In this document: positions 8,228 to 16,874 of the stretch, piece after piece | Layout: each line of letters starts with the position of its first letter | How positions within the stretch are numbered: the stretch's first letter is position 1 | Assembly: GCA_047974765.1 (NCBI GenBank) | Contig: JBKECP010000009.1 | Span: forward strand, 186,001-250,000 | DNA: 64,000 nucleotides | Direction of reading: 5' to 3' | Source of the DNA: JBKECP01 sp047974765 | GTDB taxonomy: Bacteria; Pseudomonadota; Gammaproteobacteria; Pseudomonadales; Halieaceae | Notes under the pieces: generated by a model | What the model was told of the DNA's origin: nothing | The model's database searches: none | Seen by the model: only the letters and a program-made list of their open reading frames with translations | Translations under genes and position numbers: made by a program

Positions 8228-9241
8228 ATGCCGCAGCAAGTATTACAAGCCTTGATTTGTGGCCTGTTTGTTTTAGTGGCTGCCAATATGCAGGTGCTTG
8301 CAGAGCAGGTTGAGTCCTTACATAACCATGATATTCGTGTGGCATCACCGTGGCCCGCCCAGAATACGATTATTGCCATGCTTGGTTATGGTCACCAAAT
8401 TGTCGGTACCTCATTGATTGCCAAACGCATTCCCCTGTTTCGCCAAAGTGTGACGGGTATAGAAAAGGTTCCTGTTGTGAGTGTGAACAGCGCTTATGAA
8501 TTGAATGCTGAGCAGATTATCTCCCTTGGAACAGATCTGCTATTTATCCCTCAGGGAAATATGAGCGTTGGACAGCCAAATGTGCTGGCTCGAGCCGGTG
8601 TTCGTGTGATTGCTTTGGAAGCCAATTCCATGCAGGCGCTGGTAGAGCGGGTTGCTAAAACCGGAGCCATTCTGGGACCGGACGCGAGTGAAAAAGCGCA
8701 GGCATGGCGGGATTACTTTGATCACAATGTTGCACGCGTACAGGAACGCTTGCACGATTTGCCGGATAATGAGCGCATCAGGGTTTATCACGGTATGAGT
8801 AATCCACTAATGAGTAGTGGCAGACCCTCACTCAATCAGGACTGGATGGATCTGGGGGGTGCTGTCAATATTGCCGAGAGCTGGTTTGGGCAAAAGAAGA
8901 GTGGCAGTGGGGAAATCGCCATTGAGCAGGTAGTGGCGGCCAATCCACAGGTTATCGTGCTGATGAACCCCCGGGATGTACAGAATATATTGTCCTCGCC
9001 GCAATGGGCATCGGTAGATGCAGTTATTCATCGCCGCGTATATGCCAATCCACAGGGAATGTTCTGGTGGTGTCGGGAGAGCAGTGAAGAGGCATTGCAA
9101 TTTCTGTGGCTGGCAAAAACCCTGTATCCGGACCGTTTTGCCGACATAGATATGCGAGCAGAAACACGGTATTTCTACCAAACCTTCTTCGGTATTACCC
9201 TGAGTGATACACAAGTCAGCGATATCCTTGGTCCTTCATAG
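8228..9241 (+). CDS. Periplasmic iron-complex ABC substrate-binding protein
   Basis: A 337-residue class III binding protein (FecB/FepB/BtuF fold). An N-terminal signal peptide ends near an Ala-Glu site about residue 27. The two lobes are joined by a long helix near residues 140-170. The C-terminal lobe carries a Tyr-Ala-Asn-Pro-Gln-Gly then Trp-Trp motif followed by Glu-Glu, resembling iron-complex binding proteins, where acidic residues dock on arginines of the permease. It lies between the TonB receptor and the permease, which starts one base after its stop, so it delivers the ligand of that receptor. A ferric siderophore is the likely cargo. Confidence 0.88.
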   Translation: MPQQVLQALICGLFVLVAANMQVLAEQVESLHNHDIRVASPWPAQNTIIAMLGYGHQIVGTSLIAKRIPLFRQSVTGIEKVPVVSVNSAYELNAEQIISLGTDLLFIPQGNMSVGQPNVLARAGVRVIALEANSMQALVERVAKTGAILGPDASEKAQAWRDYFDHNVARVQERLHDLPDNERIRVYHGMSNPLMSSGRPSLNQDWMDLGGAVNIAESWFGQKKSGSGEIAIEQVVAANPQVIVLMNPRDVQNILSSPQWASVDAVIHRRVYANPQGMFWWCRESSEEALQFLWLAKTLYPDRFADIDMRAETRYFYQTFFGITLSDTQVSDILGPS

Positions 9242-10330
9242 ATGACGCCTTCGCAAAAAGCCTCTGTCAGTGGACCATCGCAGATGATGGATGAGATGAG
9301 TATTGCCAGCACCTATCGTCGCTTGCTCCAGCGTCGTCTTCTGATTATTGCCGTTATTACGCTGATAATTATCGCCTCGCTAGTTATGGATTTTATTCTG
9401 GGTCCGTCGGCTATTAGTCCTGGCGAGTTATGGCACACCCTGCTGGATGCTGACAATGCCAACATCGCTACCCGGGTTATTGTCTGGGATATTCGTCTAC
9501 CGTACGCACTGATGGCTTTGCTGGTGGGTATGGCGCTGGGGCTTGCCGGTGCGGAAATGCAGACCATCCTTAATAATCCGCTGGCCAGCCCGTTTACGCT
9601 GGGTGTTTCTTCGGCGGCAGCTTTTGGTGCAGCCCTGGCTATTGTGCTTGATATTGGTATTGCTGGCATCTCTGCACAGTGGTTTATTGCTGCCAATGCT
9701 TTTCTGTGTGCACTGGTATCTGTATTGATACTCGATGGTGTGACCCGCTGGATGAAAACCGGTACGTCCGGTGTTGTCCTGTTTGGTATCGCCATGGTGT
9801 TCACTTTCAATGCGCTGGTATCCATCATGCAGTTTATTGCCACGGAAGATACCCTGCAGGGGCTGGTGTTCTGGACGATGGGTAGTTTGGCTCGTGCCTC
9901 CTGGCATACCATTTTGGTATTGTTGCTGGCTTTATTGATGGTGTTGCCACTGTCAATGCGCAATGTCTGGCGATTGACGGCCCTGCGTCTTGGGGAGGAT
10001 CGTGCAGCCAGCTTTGGTATTGACGTGCGTCGTTTACGTCTGACAACGCTGCTGCGTATCAGCTTGCTGGCGGCCTTATCGGTGGCATTTGTCGGACCGA
10101 TCGGATTTATCGGTCTGGTTGCCCCACATATTGCCCGTCTGGTGTTTGGTGAGGATCACCGCTTTTATCTACCTGGCAGTGTGCTGGTGGGAGGGCTGGT
10201 GCTGTCACTGGCGTCCATTGCATCAAAAAATATTATGCCAGGTATTATTATTCCGGTTGGCATTGTAACTTCACTGGTTGGAATCCCCTTTTTTTTAAGC
10301 ATTGTCATGCGTCACCGGGCGAGCCTTTAA
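9242..10330 (+). CDS. FecCD family ABC transporter permease
   Basis: A 362-residue inner-membrane permease with about ten hydrophobic segments and an N-terminal hydrophilic extension of about 35 residues. Diagnostic FecCD motifs are present: a Gly-Ala-Glu-Met-Gln-Thr-Ile-Leu-Asn-Asn-Pro-Leu-Ala segment near 100-115 and a Gly-Phe-Ile-Gly-Leu-Val-Ala-Pro-His segment near 290, the latter being the coupling helix region that contacts the ATPase. The ATG immediately follows the stop of the binding protein, and its own TAA overlaps the next ATG (TAATG), so the system is tightly coupled. Confidence 0.93.
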   Translation: MTPSQKASVSGPSQMMDEMSIASTYRRLLQRRLLIIAVITLIIIASLVMDFILGPSAISPGELWHTLLDADNANIATRVIVWDIRLPYALMALLVGMALGLAGAEMQTILNNPLASPFTLGVSSAAAFGAALAIVLDIGIAGISAQWFIAANAFLCALVSVLILDGVTRWMKTGTSGVVLFGIAMVFTFNALVSIMQFIATEDTLQGLVFWTMGSLARASWHTILVLLLALLMVLPLSMRNVWRLTALRLGEDRAASFGIDVRRLRLTTLLRISLLAALSVAFVGPIGFIGLVAPHIARLVFGEDHRFYLPGSVLVGGLVLSLASIASKNIMPGIIIPVGIVTSLVGIPFFLSIVMRHRASL

Positions 10331-11100
10331 TGGAAGGCTTGAGTATAGATCGGCTGGGTGTTGACTATGGTCGCCAGCATGTTCTTTGTGAGCTGTCAAT
10401 CCGGGCCTTGCCGCGTGGCAGGGTCACGATGTTATTGGGTCCCAATGGCAGTGGTAAATCCACTTTGCTTAATGCGTTGGCGGGCCTGGTCAGCGCACGT
10501 GGAGAAGTATGGCTCAACGGCGACAGACTTCATGCACTGTCTTTTGCCCGGCGTGCTGAAAAGGTGGTGCTTTTACCTCAGGTGCTGCCTCGGGGTATTC
10601 GTCTGCGGGTATTGGAAGCGGTGATTGTGGCGCAGTGTGCATCGATCAATACCTGCGCACAACAGAGCAAAGCGCAGGCTATAACTATTCTGGAACAGCT
10701 TGAAATTTCGCACTTGGCCTTGCACTTCCTTGATCAGCTCTCAGGAGGGCAAAGACAGTTGGTCGGCTTGGCGCAGTCACTGGTTCGTCAGCCCTCGCTC
10801 CTTTTGCTTGATGAGCCGCTGTCAGCACTGGATTTGAATTACCAGTTCCATGTCATGAATTTGATTGAACGCGAAACCAGAGTGCGTAATACCGTTACCC
10901 TTATGGTGGTACACGACATTAACCTCGCATTACGTCATGCCGGGCATGTGCTGTTGTTAAATAATGGTCGTCTGGTGGCCGAGGGGGCGCCAGAGGCTGT
11001 TATCAACACCAGAAATCTGGCTGATGTCTATGGTGTGCGTGCAAATATTGAGCGTTGTTCACAGGGGAGGCCGCAGATGATAGTGCAGGCTGTGATATAG
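10330..11100 (+). CDS. ABC transporter ATP-binding protein, iron-complex type
   Basis: A 256-residue ATPase of the FecE/FepC family that energises the preceding permease. Walker A Gly-Pro-Asn-Gly-Ser-Gly-Lys-Ser is at about 37-44, the signature Leu-Ser-Gly-Gly-Gln is at about 137-141, Walker B Leu-Leu-Leu-Leu-Asp-Glu-Pro is near 157-163, and the switch histidine is in a Val-Val-His-Asp sequence. Its start codon overlaps the permease stop by one base. It closes the receptor/binding protein/permease/ATPase operon. After its stop there are 183 bases before isocitrate lyase, AT-rich in the middle, probably holding the aceA promoter. Confidence 0.93.
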   Translation: MEGLSIDRLGVDYGRQHVLCELSIRALPRGRVTMLLGPNGSGKSTLLNALAGLVSARGEVWLNGDRLHALSFARRAEKVVLLPQVLPRGIRLRVLEAVIVAQCASINTCAQQSKAQAITILEQLEISHLALHFLDQLSGGQRQLVGLAQSLVRQPSLLLLDEPLSALDLNYQFHVMNLIERETRVRNTVTLMVVHDINLALRHAGHVLLLNNGRLVAEGAPEAVINTRNLADVYGVRANIERCSQGRPQMIVQAVI

Positions 11101-11283
11101 GTGTGTTTCTGTCTGGGTATTGATTTGCCTGCTTTTCAACGGAATATGCTATTTGCGTGATGAATAGTAAAAATCCTATCTATTTATTTCATTTATGCAG
11201 GTCCGCTGACTAAGATAGCCGAAATCCTTCCATAGGGTTGCTTTGGCGGCCCTTGAACTTCAATGCCTAACGAGGAATCGACC

Positions 11284-12882
11284 ATGGCCACTTATCAGCA
11301 GACTGTTGAGCAATTTGCCAAGCTTTGTAAAGAGCAAGGCAGCACCTGGGCTAATATCAACCCTGAGTATGCAGCCCGTATGGCTTTGCAGAACCGCTTC
11401 CGGACGGGGCTGGATATAGCGCGCTATACTGCTGCCATCATGCGCAAGGACATGGCTGAATACGACGCCGACAGTGCATCCTATACCCAATCTCTGGGTT
11501 GCTGGCACGGTTTTGTCGGCCAGCAGAAGCTGATTGCCATTAAAAAACACCACGGCACAACCAACAAGCGCTACCTTTATCTGTCTGGCTGGATGATTGC
11601 CGCCCTGCGCAGCAAGTTCGGTCCGTTGCCTGACCAGAGCATGCACGAAAAAACCACTGTGCCAGAGTTGATCGAAGAGCTGTATACCTTCCTGCGTCAG
11701 GCCGATGCCCGTGAACTGAATCACCTTTACCGCGATCTTGATGCAGCCCGTGAAGCGGGTGATCAGGTGGCGGAGAAAGCGGCTCTGAATGCCGTTGACA
11801 ACTTTGAGACCCATGTCGTGCCGATTATTGCTGATATCGATGCCGGTTTCGGTAACGAAGAAGCCACTTATTTGCTGGCCAAAAAGATGATTGAAGCTGG
11901 TGCGGCCGCTATTCAGATCGAGAACCAGGTCTCTGATGCCAAACAGTGTGGCCACCAGGATGGTAAGGTCACAGTGCCTCACGAGGACTTTCTGGCCAAA
12001 ATCAATGCCGTTCGCTATGCCTTCCTTGAACTGGGTGTTGATGACGGCGTGATCGTTGCCCGTACTGATTCTTTGGGTGCCGGTCTGACCCAAAAAATTC
12101 CGGTTTCCCGTGATGCCGGTGATTTGGCACACAAATACAATGCCTTCCTGGAAACAGAAGAAGTTAAAGATGCCTCTGATGTGGGCGAAGGTGATGTCAT
12201 TATCAAGCAGGATGGCAAACTGGTTCGCCCGGTACGCCTGCCCAATGGCCTGTACCGTTTCAAACCCGGTACCGGTGAAGCCCGTGTTGTGCTGGATTGT
12301 GTGACCAGTCTGGAAAACGGTGCTGACCTGCTGTGGATCGAAACTGAAAAACCCCATGTTGGCCAGATCGGTGCCATGGTTAATGAGATTCGCAAGAGCG
12401 TGCCCAACGCCAAGCTGGTCTACAACAACTCACCCTCTTTCAACTGGACGCTGAACTTCCGTCAACAGGTGTTTGATTCCTGGAGCGAAGCGGGCAAAGA
12501 TGTTTCTGCCTACGACCGCGATGCGCTGATGAGTGCTGAATACGATGCGACCGAGCTGGCTATTGAAGCTGACAAGAAGATCCAGTCCTTCCAGGCTGAT
12601 GCTGCCCGCGAAGCCGGTATCTTCCATCACCTGATTACACTGCCGACTTACCACACGGCAGCCCTGTCTACCGACAACCTGGCCAAGGGTTACTTTGGTG
12701 CCGAAGGCATGCTGGCCTATGTGGCAGGTGTTCAGCGCAAGGAAATCCGTGGGAGTATTGCCTGTGTCAAACACCAGGATATGGCAGGCTCCAACATGGG
12801 TGATGATCACAAGGAGTACTTCTCCGGCGAGGGCGCACTCAAGGCCGGTGGTAAAGATAACACCATGAACCAGTTCGGCTGA
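11284..12882 (+). CDS. aceA: Isocitrate lyase
   Basis: Splits isocitrate into glyoxylate and succinate, the first step of the glyoxylate shunt, in the cytoplasm. The product is 532 residues, matching the long Pseudomonas-type isocitrate lyase rather than the 434-residue Escherichia type. The catalytic loop Lys-Gln-Cys-Gly-His is at 220-224 with the nucleophilic Cys222. The Asp-Ile-Asp-Ala-Gly-Phe-Gly segment at about 184-190 binds the metal. The ATG at 11284 is preceded by GAGGA with 7-base spacing, and an in-frame upstream start at 11263 is rejected for lack of a ribosome site. It is followed by a strong terminator and then by isocitrate dehydrogenase, which competes for the same substrate. 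Confidence 0.96.
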   Translation: MATYQQTVEQFAKLCKEQGSTWANINPEYAARMALQNRFRTGLDIARYTAAIMRKDMAEYDADSASYTQSLGCWHGFVGQQKLIAIKKHHGTTNKRYLYLSGWMIAALRSKFGPLPDQSMHEKTTVPELIEELYTFLRQADARELNHLYRDLDAAREAGDQVAEKAALNAVDNFETHVVPIIADIDAGFGNEEATYLLAKKMIEAGAAAIQIENQVSDAKQCGHQDGKVTVPHEDFLAKINAVRYAFLELGVDDGVIVARTDSLGAGLTQKIPVSRDAGDLAHKYNAFLETEEVKDASDVGEGDVIIKQDGKLVRPVRLPNGLYRFKPGTGEARVVLDCVTSLENGADLLWIETEKPHVGQIGAMVNEIRKSVPNAKLVYNNSPSFNWTLNFRQQVFDSWSEAGKDVSAYDRDALMSAEYDATELAIEADKKIQSFQADAAREAGIFHHLITLPTYHTAALSTDNLAKGYFGAEGMLAYVAGVQRKEIRGSIACVKHQDMAGSNMGDDHKEYFSGEGALKAGGKDNTMNQFG

Positions 12883-12909
12883 TTTGTCCGCTTTTAAAGT
12901 GACTCCAGC

Positions 12910-12942
12910 GGGGAGGTGGCTGTAGCCATCTCCCCGTTTTTT
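12910..12942 (+). terminator. Intrinsic terminator of isocitrate lyase gene
   Basis: An 11-base stem, GGGGAGGTGGC with GCCATCTCCCC (one G-U pair), closes a TGTA loop and runs into GTTTTTT. It begins 27 bases after the aceA stop codon. Confidence 0.92.
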
Positions 12943-12960
12943 GTTTCAGGTCAGCAGATT

Positions 12961-13012
12961 AATACCCTGTTGGACCTAGGTCGACTGGGAAGGATGGCCC
13001 TGACAGGGTATT
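12961..13012. other. Inverted repeat upstream of isocitrate dehydrogenase gene
   Basis: AATACCCTGT at 12961-12970 and ACAGGGTATT at 13003-13012 are perfect 10-base complements. Between them sits a perfect 10-base palindrome, GACCTAGGTC, at 12973-12982. The structure ends 27 bases before the isocitrate dehydrogenase start and is followed by a short T-run. It could be a leader hairpin, an operator pair or a second weak terminator for the upstream gene. Confidence 0.5.
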
Positions 13013-13039
13013 CTATGTGTTTTTAATCATGCCGGGAGT

Positions 13040-14797
13040 ATGTGCGTGGGAGCGAAAATCAAGGTCGAAAAACCACTGGTGGTTTTACATGGGGACGAGA
13101 TGGCCCAGATTGCCTTTGAGCGTATTCTGGAACAGTTCGTTACCAATCGGCTTGATATTGTCCTGGTCGAGGTGGATCTGACAGCTGAAAACCGGCTGGC
13201 AACCAATGGTCAGGCGGTGCGCGATGCTATTGAAGCACTCAAAATCCACGGTGTAGGTATTAAAAATGCCGGTATGACGGTTAATCGGGGGCAACTGGAC
13301 AAGTTGCTTGAAAGCTACACCGAGTTTGAGGAGCATGAACTCGACAAGCTGGCCACCAAGTCTCCCAATGGTGCTATCAGGAAGGGCATTGGTGGCAATA
13401 TTACCCGTGAAGATATTCCCTTTCGTAATTTGCAGGTTCGCCATCCCGACTGGATTGGGCGTGATATCGAAGTATCCACCATGGAGATTGGCGGCATCAA
13501 GGACAGTGCCAATGCACTGACCCATACCACCGGTGTGGCCAAGGTTATTTTTATTGGCAGCAGTGGTGAGCCGGTTGAACTGCATCGTCGCACCCTGCGT
13601 ATGGGTGATCCCTGGTTGTTGGCAACGGTCTCTATTGAAGATGTCCGGCAGTGGGCGCACGCTTTCTTTCAACGTGCCCTGAATGAAAAGCGCGATGTTT
13701 ATCTCGGCCTGAAAGATACGGTTATTGCTGGTTATGACGGGGTGATGCGCGAGGCAATCGAAGATGTTTATCGCCGCGATTACCGCGACAAACTGGCTGA
13801 GGCTGGTCTGTCCTATCACTATGAACTGATTGATGCGCAGGCAGCGCGCATAGTTTCCAATCCGCCTGAACGGGCGCTTTGGGGGGTGCCGGACAATACC
13901 TCTGGTCGCAAGCTGTTCAAACTGGTCAACGAACTCAAGCGCTACGGTATTCCCGAGCGCAAGTCTCACGTTTCTCTGTCGCGGATGAGTGCCGGTGGTG
14001 GTGATCAGTACGGTAGTTTCAATATGGCACTGCCGGAGGATGGCATTCTCAAAGTGATGATCGATGGTCAGGAAATGCACGCCCGCGATGTTCAGGGTGG
14101 AGACCCATTGCTGTTTATGTCCAATGATCGTCAGGCGATCAAAGACTGGGTATTGCAGGTTTTCAGGGATGCGGCTGAAAACCACAAGGAAGTCTATTTT
14201 GGCCTCAAGCGCGAGTATATGGAATACGATGAGGTGTTCAGCAAGGTGCTGCTGGAAGTGCGTTATGAGTTGGCGCACTCGGGTACCCAGCCTCCGTCCT
14301 TCATGATCATGCGGCCCTCCAGCCAGCTCAAAAAAATGATTTGTGATCCGCCACGCAATGCTATTTATCCTGCCCAAAACCTCGATGGCGATATTTTCTC
14401 TGATATTTCTGCTGCTCTGGGTGGTAGCCTGGCCACGGCCAGTTCCATTATCGAAAGTAAAGACGGCACCATGCTGTTTGAGGCGCCCCACGGTACTGCT
14501 CACGATCTTTATCTGCGTTATGTTGAAACCAATGGTGATGAGGCCAACTTCAATTCTTCAGCGCTGATTTACGCTGTGGCCAATGCCCTTGAGGCGCTGG
14601 CCAGGCGCGAAGACAACAGGGCTTTGCAGGGCTATGCGCGGCAGCTCAAGGATGCGCTGATTGAAACGGTTGATCAGGGTATTATTACTGGTGATTTAAA
14701 GGGTAAAACCCTTACGCCGGATAATGAACAGATTGTTGATATGTACGGTTTTCTGGATGCCATTGAAGGCAACCTCATGCGCATACAACAGAGCTGA
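13040..14797 (+). CDS. icd: Isocitrate dehydrogenase, long form with internal duplication
   Basis: Oxidises isocitrate to 2-oxoglutarate in the citric acid cycle. The N-terminal part matches dimeric eukaryote-like isocitrate dehydrogenases: His-Gly-Asp-Glu-Met at 17-21 and the substrate loop Lys-Ser-Pro-Asn-Gly-Ala-Ile-Arg at 107-114. The product is 585 residues, whereas that family is about 410-450. The excess is explained by a repeat: residues about 139-286 and 306-449 align (both have Gly-Asp-Pro, Trp, Val-Tyr-x-Gly-Leu-Lys and Tyr-Asp at matching spacing). The first copy keeps Leu-Lys-Asp-Thr-Val and Leu-Ile-Asp; the second keeps Leu-Asp-Gly-Asp-Ile-Phe-Ser-Asp. So the active site seems to be built from both. 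NADP or NAD preference is not assigned. ATG 13040 lies only one base behind GGGAG; GTG 13046 is better spaced and may be the true start. Confidence 0.85.
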   Translation: MCVGAKIKVEKPLVVLHGDEMAQIAFERILEQFVTNRLDIVLVEVDLTAENRLATNGQAVRDAIEALKIHGVGIKNAGMTVNRGQLDKLLESYTEFEEHELDKLATKSPNGAIRKGIGGNITREDIPFRNLQVRHPDWIGRDIEVSTMEIGGIKDSANALTHTTGVAKVIFIGSSGEPVELHRRTLRMGDPWLLATVSIEDVRQWAHAFFQRALNEKRDVYLGLKDTVIAGYDGVMREAIEDVYRRDYRDKLAEAGLSYHYELIDAQAARIVSNPPERALWGVPDNTSGRKLFKLVNELKRYGIPERKSHVSLSRMSAGGGDQYGSFNMALPEDGILKVMIDGQEMHARDVQGGDPLLFMSNDRQAIKDWVLQVFRDAAENHKEVYFGLKREYMEYDEVFSKVLLEVRYELAHSGTQPPSFMIMRPSSQLKKMICDPPRNAIYPAQNLDGDIFSDISAALGGSLATASSIIESKDGTMLFEAPHGTAHDLYLRYVETNGDEANFNSSALIYAVANALEALARREDNRALQGYARQLKDALIETVDQGIITGDLKGKTLTPDNEQIVDMYGFLDAIEGNLMRIQQS

Positions 14798-14821
14798 ATC
14801 CAGTGGCTGCTACGGCATAAT

Positions 14822-14856
14822 AAAAAGGCACTGGCCTTGTAACAGTGCCTTTTTTA
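14822..14856. terminator. Intrinsic terminator, possibly bidirectional, after isocitrate dehydrogenase
   Basis: AAAAAGGCACTG and CAGTGCCTTTTTT pair around a 9-base loop. With T-runs available on both strands it can end the icd message and also the convergent M24 peptidase message. Confidence 0.9.
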
Positions 14857-14925
14857 TTGCGTATTTATTGTGTGGGTACTATGGCATCACCTGGTCTGGC
14901 GTGGCCTATTCTGCGCCTGTACTTT

Positions 14926-16140
14926 TCAGTTGTCGCCAAAGGGATCGTCAATAGCGACTGAGGGCCGGGTAAACCACTTTGGTCCGCTGTCGGTTATATA
15001 AAAGTGATCTTCCAGACGAACGCCAAATTCTCCCGGTACACAGATCATCGGCTCATTGGAAAAACACATGCCGGGAGCCAGCGGCATTGTGTTATTGCGC
15101 ACCAGATAGGGCCACTCGTGAATATCCAGGCCAATACCGTGACCGGTACGGTGAGGGGTGCCGGGTAATTCGTAATCAGGGCCAAGACCGTGAGCGACCA
15201 ATACCTGGCGGGCGGCATCATCAACACGGCCACAGGCTACGCCAGGCCGGGCGGCATTAAAGGCGGCAGCCTGAGCGGCTTTTTCGATATTCCATATGTC
15301 CCGCTGGCGTGCGCTGGCTGTTCCAAAAACATAGCTGCGGGTAATGTCTGACTTGTAGTTCTCCAGTTCGCAGCCGGTATCAATCAATACCATGTCGCCC
15401 TGTTCAAGGGTTTTTGGCCTGGCGACGCCATGGGGGAAAGCAGAGTCAGGGCCAAACAGCACAATACAGAAATAGGAACCTTTGGCGGCTCCAACAACCT
15501 GGTGCGCCTGGTGGATAAATTCAGTGACTTCGGTGGTACTGATGCCTTCACGCAGGATGCTTGCCGCTGCCTTGTGAACAGCCATTGTCATCGTTTTGGC
15601 TCTTTGCATCAGGGCCAGCTCGGCAGGTGACTTGTGCATGCGACAACCCGCGGTAACCGTGGTTGCGCTGCAAAAACTAACCTTGGGTGCGGCCTGTTGC
15701 AGGCCGTCAAAGATAAAGAAAGGGCTGGATTCATCAATACCCACGTGACCTGTTTCGCAACCGAGGTCGTTGAGAATACGAGCAATCAGCTGATAGGGTG
15801 ATTCATGTTCCTGCCAGCAGTGAACTTCGCCCGGTATGTGAATAAAGCCTTCCAGCGTGCCGCGTTCAAAGGTGGGTGCAATATAGTGAATGCTGCCTTT
15901 GGCGGGAATCAAGGCGCCAACGAGTCGTTCACTGGCGCCAAAGGGGATGCCGCTAAAATAGTAAAGGTTAGTGCCTGCATTGAGGTAAATGGCATCCAGG
16001 CCGGTCTGGAGAATCAGTGCCTGCGCCTGCTTAAGCCGATGGTGGAATTCACTGTCACTGATCGGTGACAGATCACCGCTCATATCTGACAGATTGGCCA
16101 AAGCCTGCGCTGTATCAAGGCCTCCAATACGCGCTGTCAT
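14926..16140 (-). CDS. M24 family metallopeptidase (Xaa-Pro aminopeptidase-like)
   Basis: A 404-residue cytoplasmic pita-bread-fold enzyme. The N-terminal creatinase-like domain spans about 30-160 and the catalytic domain 170-400. All five metal ligands of the family are visible: Asp254 (Ile-Asp-Thr-Gly), Asp265 (Ser-Asp-Ile-Thr-Arg), His334 (Arg-Thr-Gly-His-Gly-Ile-Gly), Glu363 (Ser-Asn-Glu-Pro) and Glu377 (Arg-Leu-Glu-Asp). It could be an Xaa-Pro aminopeptidase/dipeptidase; non-peptidase members such as creatinase or DMSP lyase DddP share this fold, and the ligand set alone does not exclude them. AGGAG lies upstream of the ATG at 16140. It is divergent from the HxlR regulator gene and convergent with icd. 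Confidence 0.88.
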   Translation of the reverse strand: MTARIGGLDTAQALANLSDMSGDLSPISDSEFHHRLKQAQALILQTGLDAIYLNAGTNLYYFSGIPFGASERLVGALIPAKGSIHYIAPTFERGTLEGFIHIPGEVHCWQEHESPYQLIARILNDLGCETGHVGIDESSPFFIFDGLQQAAPKVSFCSATTVTAGCRMHKSPAELALMQRAKTMTMAVHKAAASILREGISTTEVTEFIHQAHQVVGAAKGSYFCIVLFGPDSAFPHGVARPKTLEQGDMVLIDTGCELENYKSDITRSYVFGTASARQRDIWNIEKAAQAAAFNAARPGVACGRVDDAARQVLVAHGLGPDYELPGTPHRTGHGIGLDIHEWPYLVRNNTMPLAPGMCFSNEPMICVPGEFGVRLEDHFYITDSGPKWFTRPSVAIDDPFGDN

Positions 16141-16235
16141 AAAATCTCCTGAGGATTAAATAATGGAATTCGGACGGAGATTTTACCTCATCAGGGGCAA
16201 TAATTGACGATCTGGATATCTATGCAGGAGTTTTC

Positions 16236-16775
16236 ATGCGCTGGACGGATATTGATCAACAGGTATGCTCGGTTGCCCGGGCACTTTCGGTAGTAGGTGA
16301 ACGCTGGACTTTGCTGATTTTAAGGGATGCTTTTCTTGGCACCCGGCGCTTCGAGCAGTTTCAGCATAATTTGGGTGTGACACGGCACCGCTTATCCGAG
16401 CGTCTGAGCAAGCTGGTTAAGCAGGGTGTCCTGGTGAAGGTGCCCTATCAGGAGAAACCGCTGCGCCACGAATACCGACTGACCCGAAAAGGCCTGGGTT
16501 TATATCCGGTGCTGATGAGCCTGGCTCGCTGGGGTGATGAGTGGATGACCGATGAAGAAGGTGTGCCACTGGAGTATGTACACCGCGGCTGTGGTCATAA
16601 AACCAACCCGGTACTGACCTGTGGTGAGTGCGGTGAGCCTCTGCGTCCGGAAGGTGTTAATACACTGGTGGGACCGGCACTGGAATCCATTGCCGACAAC
16701 CTGCAAGTCCAGGCGGGAAAGGAGCCGCCTATACCGGATATTATTCGCCATTCGGTATCTGTCGGTGCGCTCTGA
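16236..16775 (+). CDS. HxlR family transcriptional regulator with cysteine-rich tail
   Basis: A 179-residue regulator. The N-terminal winged helix (about 8-105) has the HxlR hallmarks: an early Cys11, Gly-Glu-Arg-Trp-Thr-Leu-Leu-Ile-Leu-Arg, Gly-x-x-Arg-Phe-x-x-Phe, and Leu-Ser-Glu-Arg-Leu-x-x-Leu. The C-terminal part has a Cys-Gly-His ... Cys-Gly-Glu-Cys-Gly cluster near 115-130 that could bind zinc or form a small ribbon. GCAGGAG at 16224-16230 is a strong ribosome site. HxlR proteins often sense electrophiles or oxidants through the N-terminal cysteine. The divergent M24 peptidase gene shares the promoter region and may be its target; this is inference. Confidence 0.9.
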   Translation: MRWTDIDQQVCSVARALSVVGERWTLLILRDAFLGTRRFEQFQHNLGVTRHRLSERLSKLVKQGVLVKVPYQEKPLRHEYRLTRKGLGLYPVLMSLARWGDEWMTDEEGVPLEYVHRGCGHKTNPVLTCGECGEPLRPEGVNTLVGPALESIADNLQVQAGKEPPIPDIIRHSVSVGAL

Positions 16776-16841
16776 CTTGTTGTCTGTGAAATATTTGTAA
16801 CGGCGACTGGTTCGTCAAAAGCTCTTTCGGGTTGTTACAAT

Positions 16842-16871
16842 CGCCCCCGAACAATAACAACGCCGGGGGCG
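16842..16871 (+). promoter_or_regulatory. Leader hairpin directly upstream of sstT start codon
   Basis: CGCCCCCG at 16842-16849 pairs perfectly with CGGGGGCG at 16864-16871, closing a 14-base A-rich loop. The 3' arm ends 3 bases before the sstT ATG and includes the only G-rich stretch able to act as a ribosome site, so the stem would block initiation if formed. Confidence 0.55.
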
Positions 16872-16874
16872 TCA

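Noticed and set aside
11260..12357. Open frame of 365 codons on the minus strand opposite aceA
   Set aside because: Fully antisense to isocitrate lyase with no family signature or ribosome site.
13085..14503. Long open frame (472 codons) on the minus strand opposite icd
   Set aside because: It lies wholly inside a well-supported gene, has no recognisable domain, and long antisense frames are common opposite GC-biased coding sequence.
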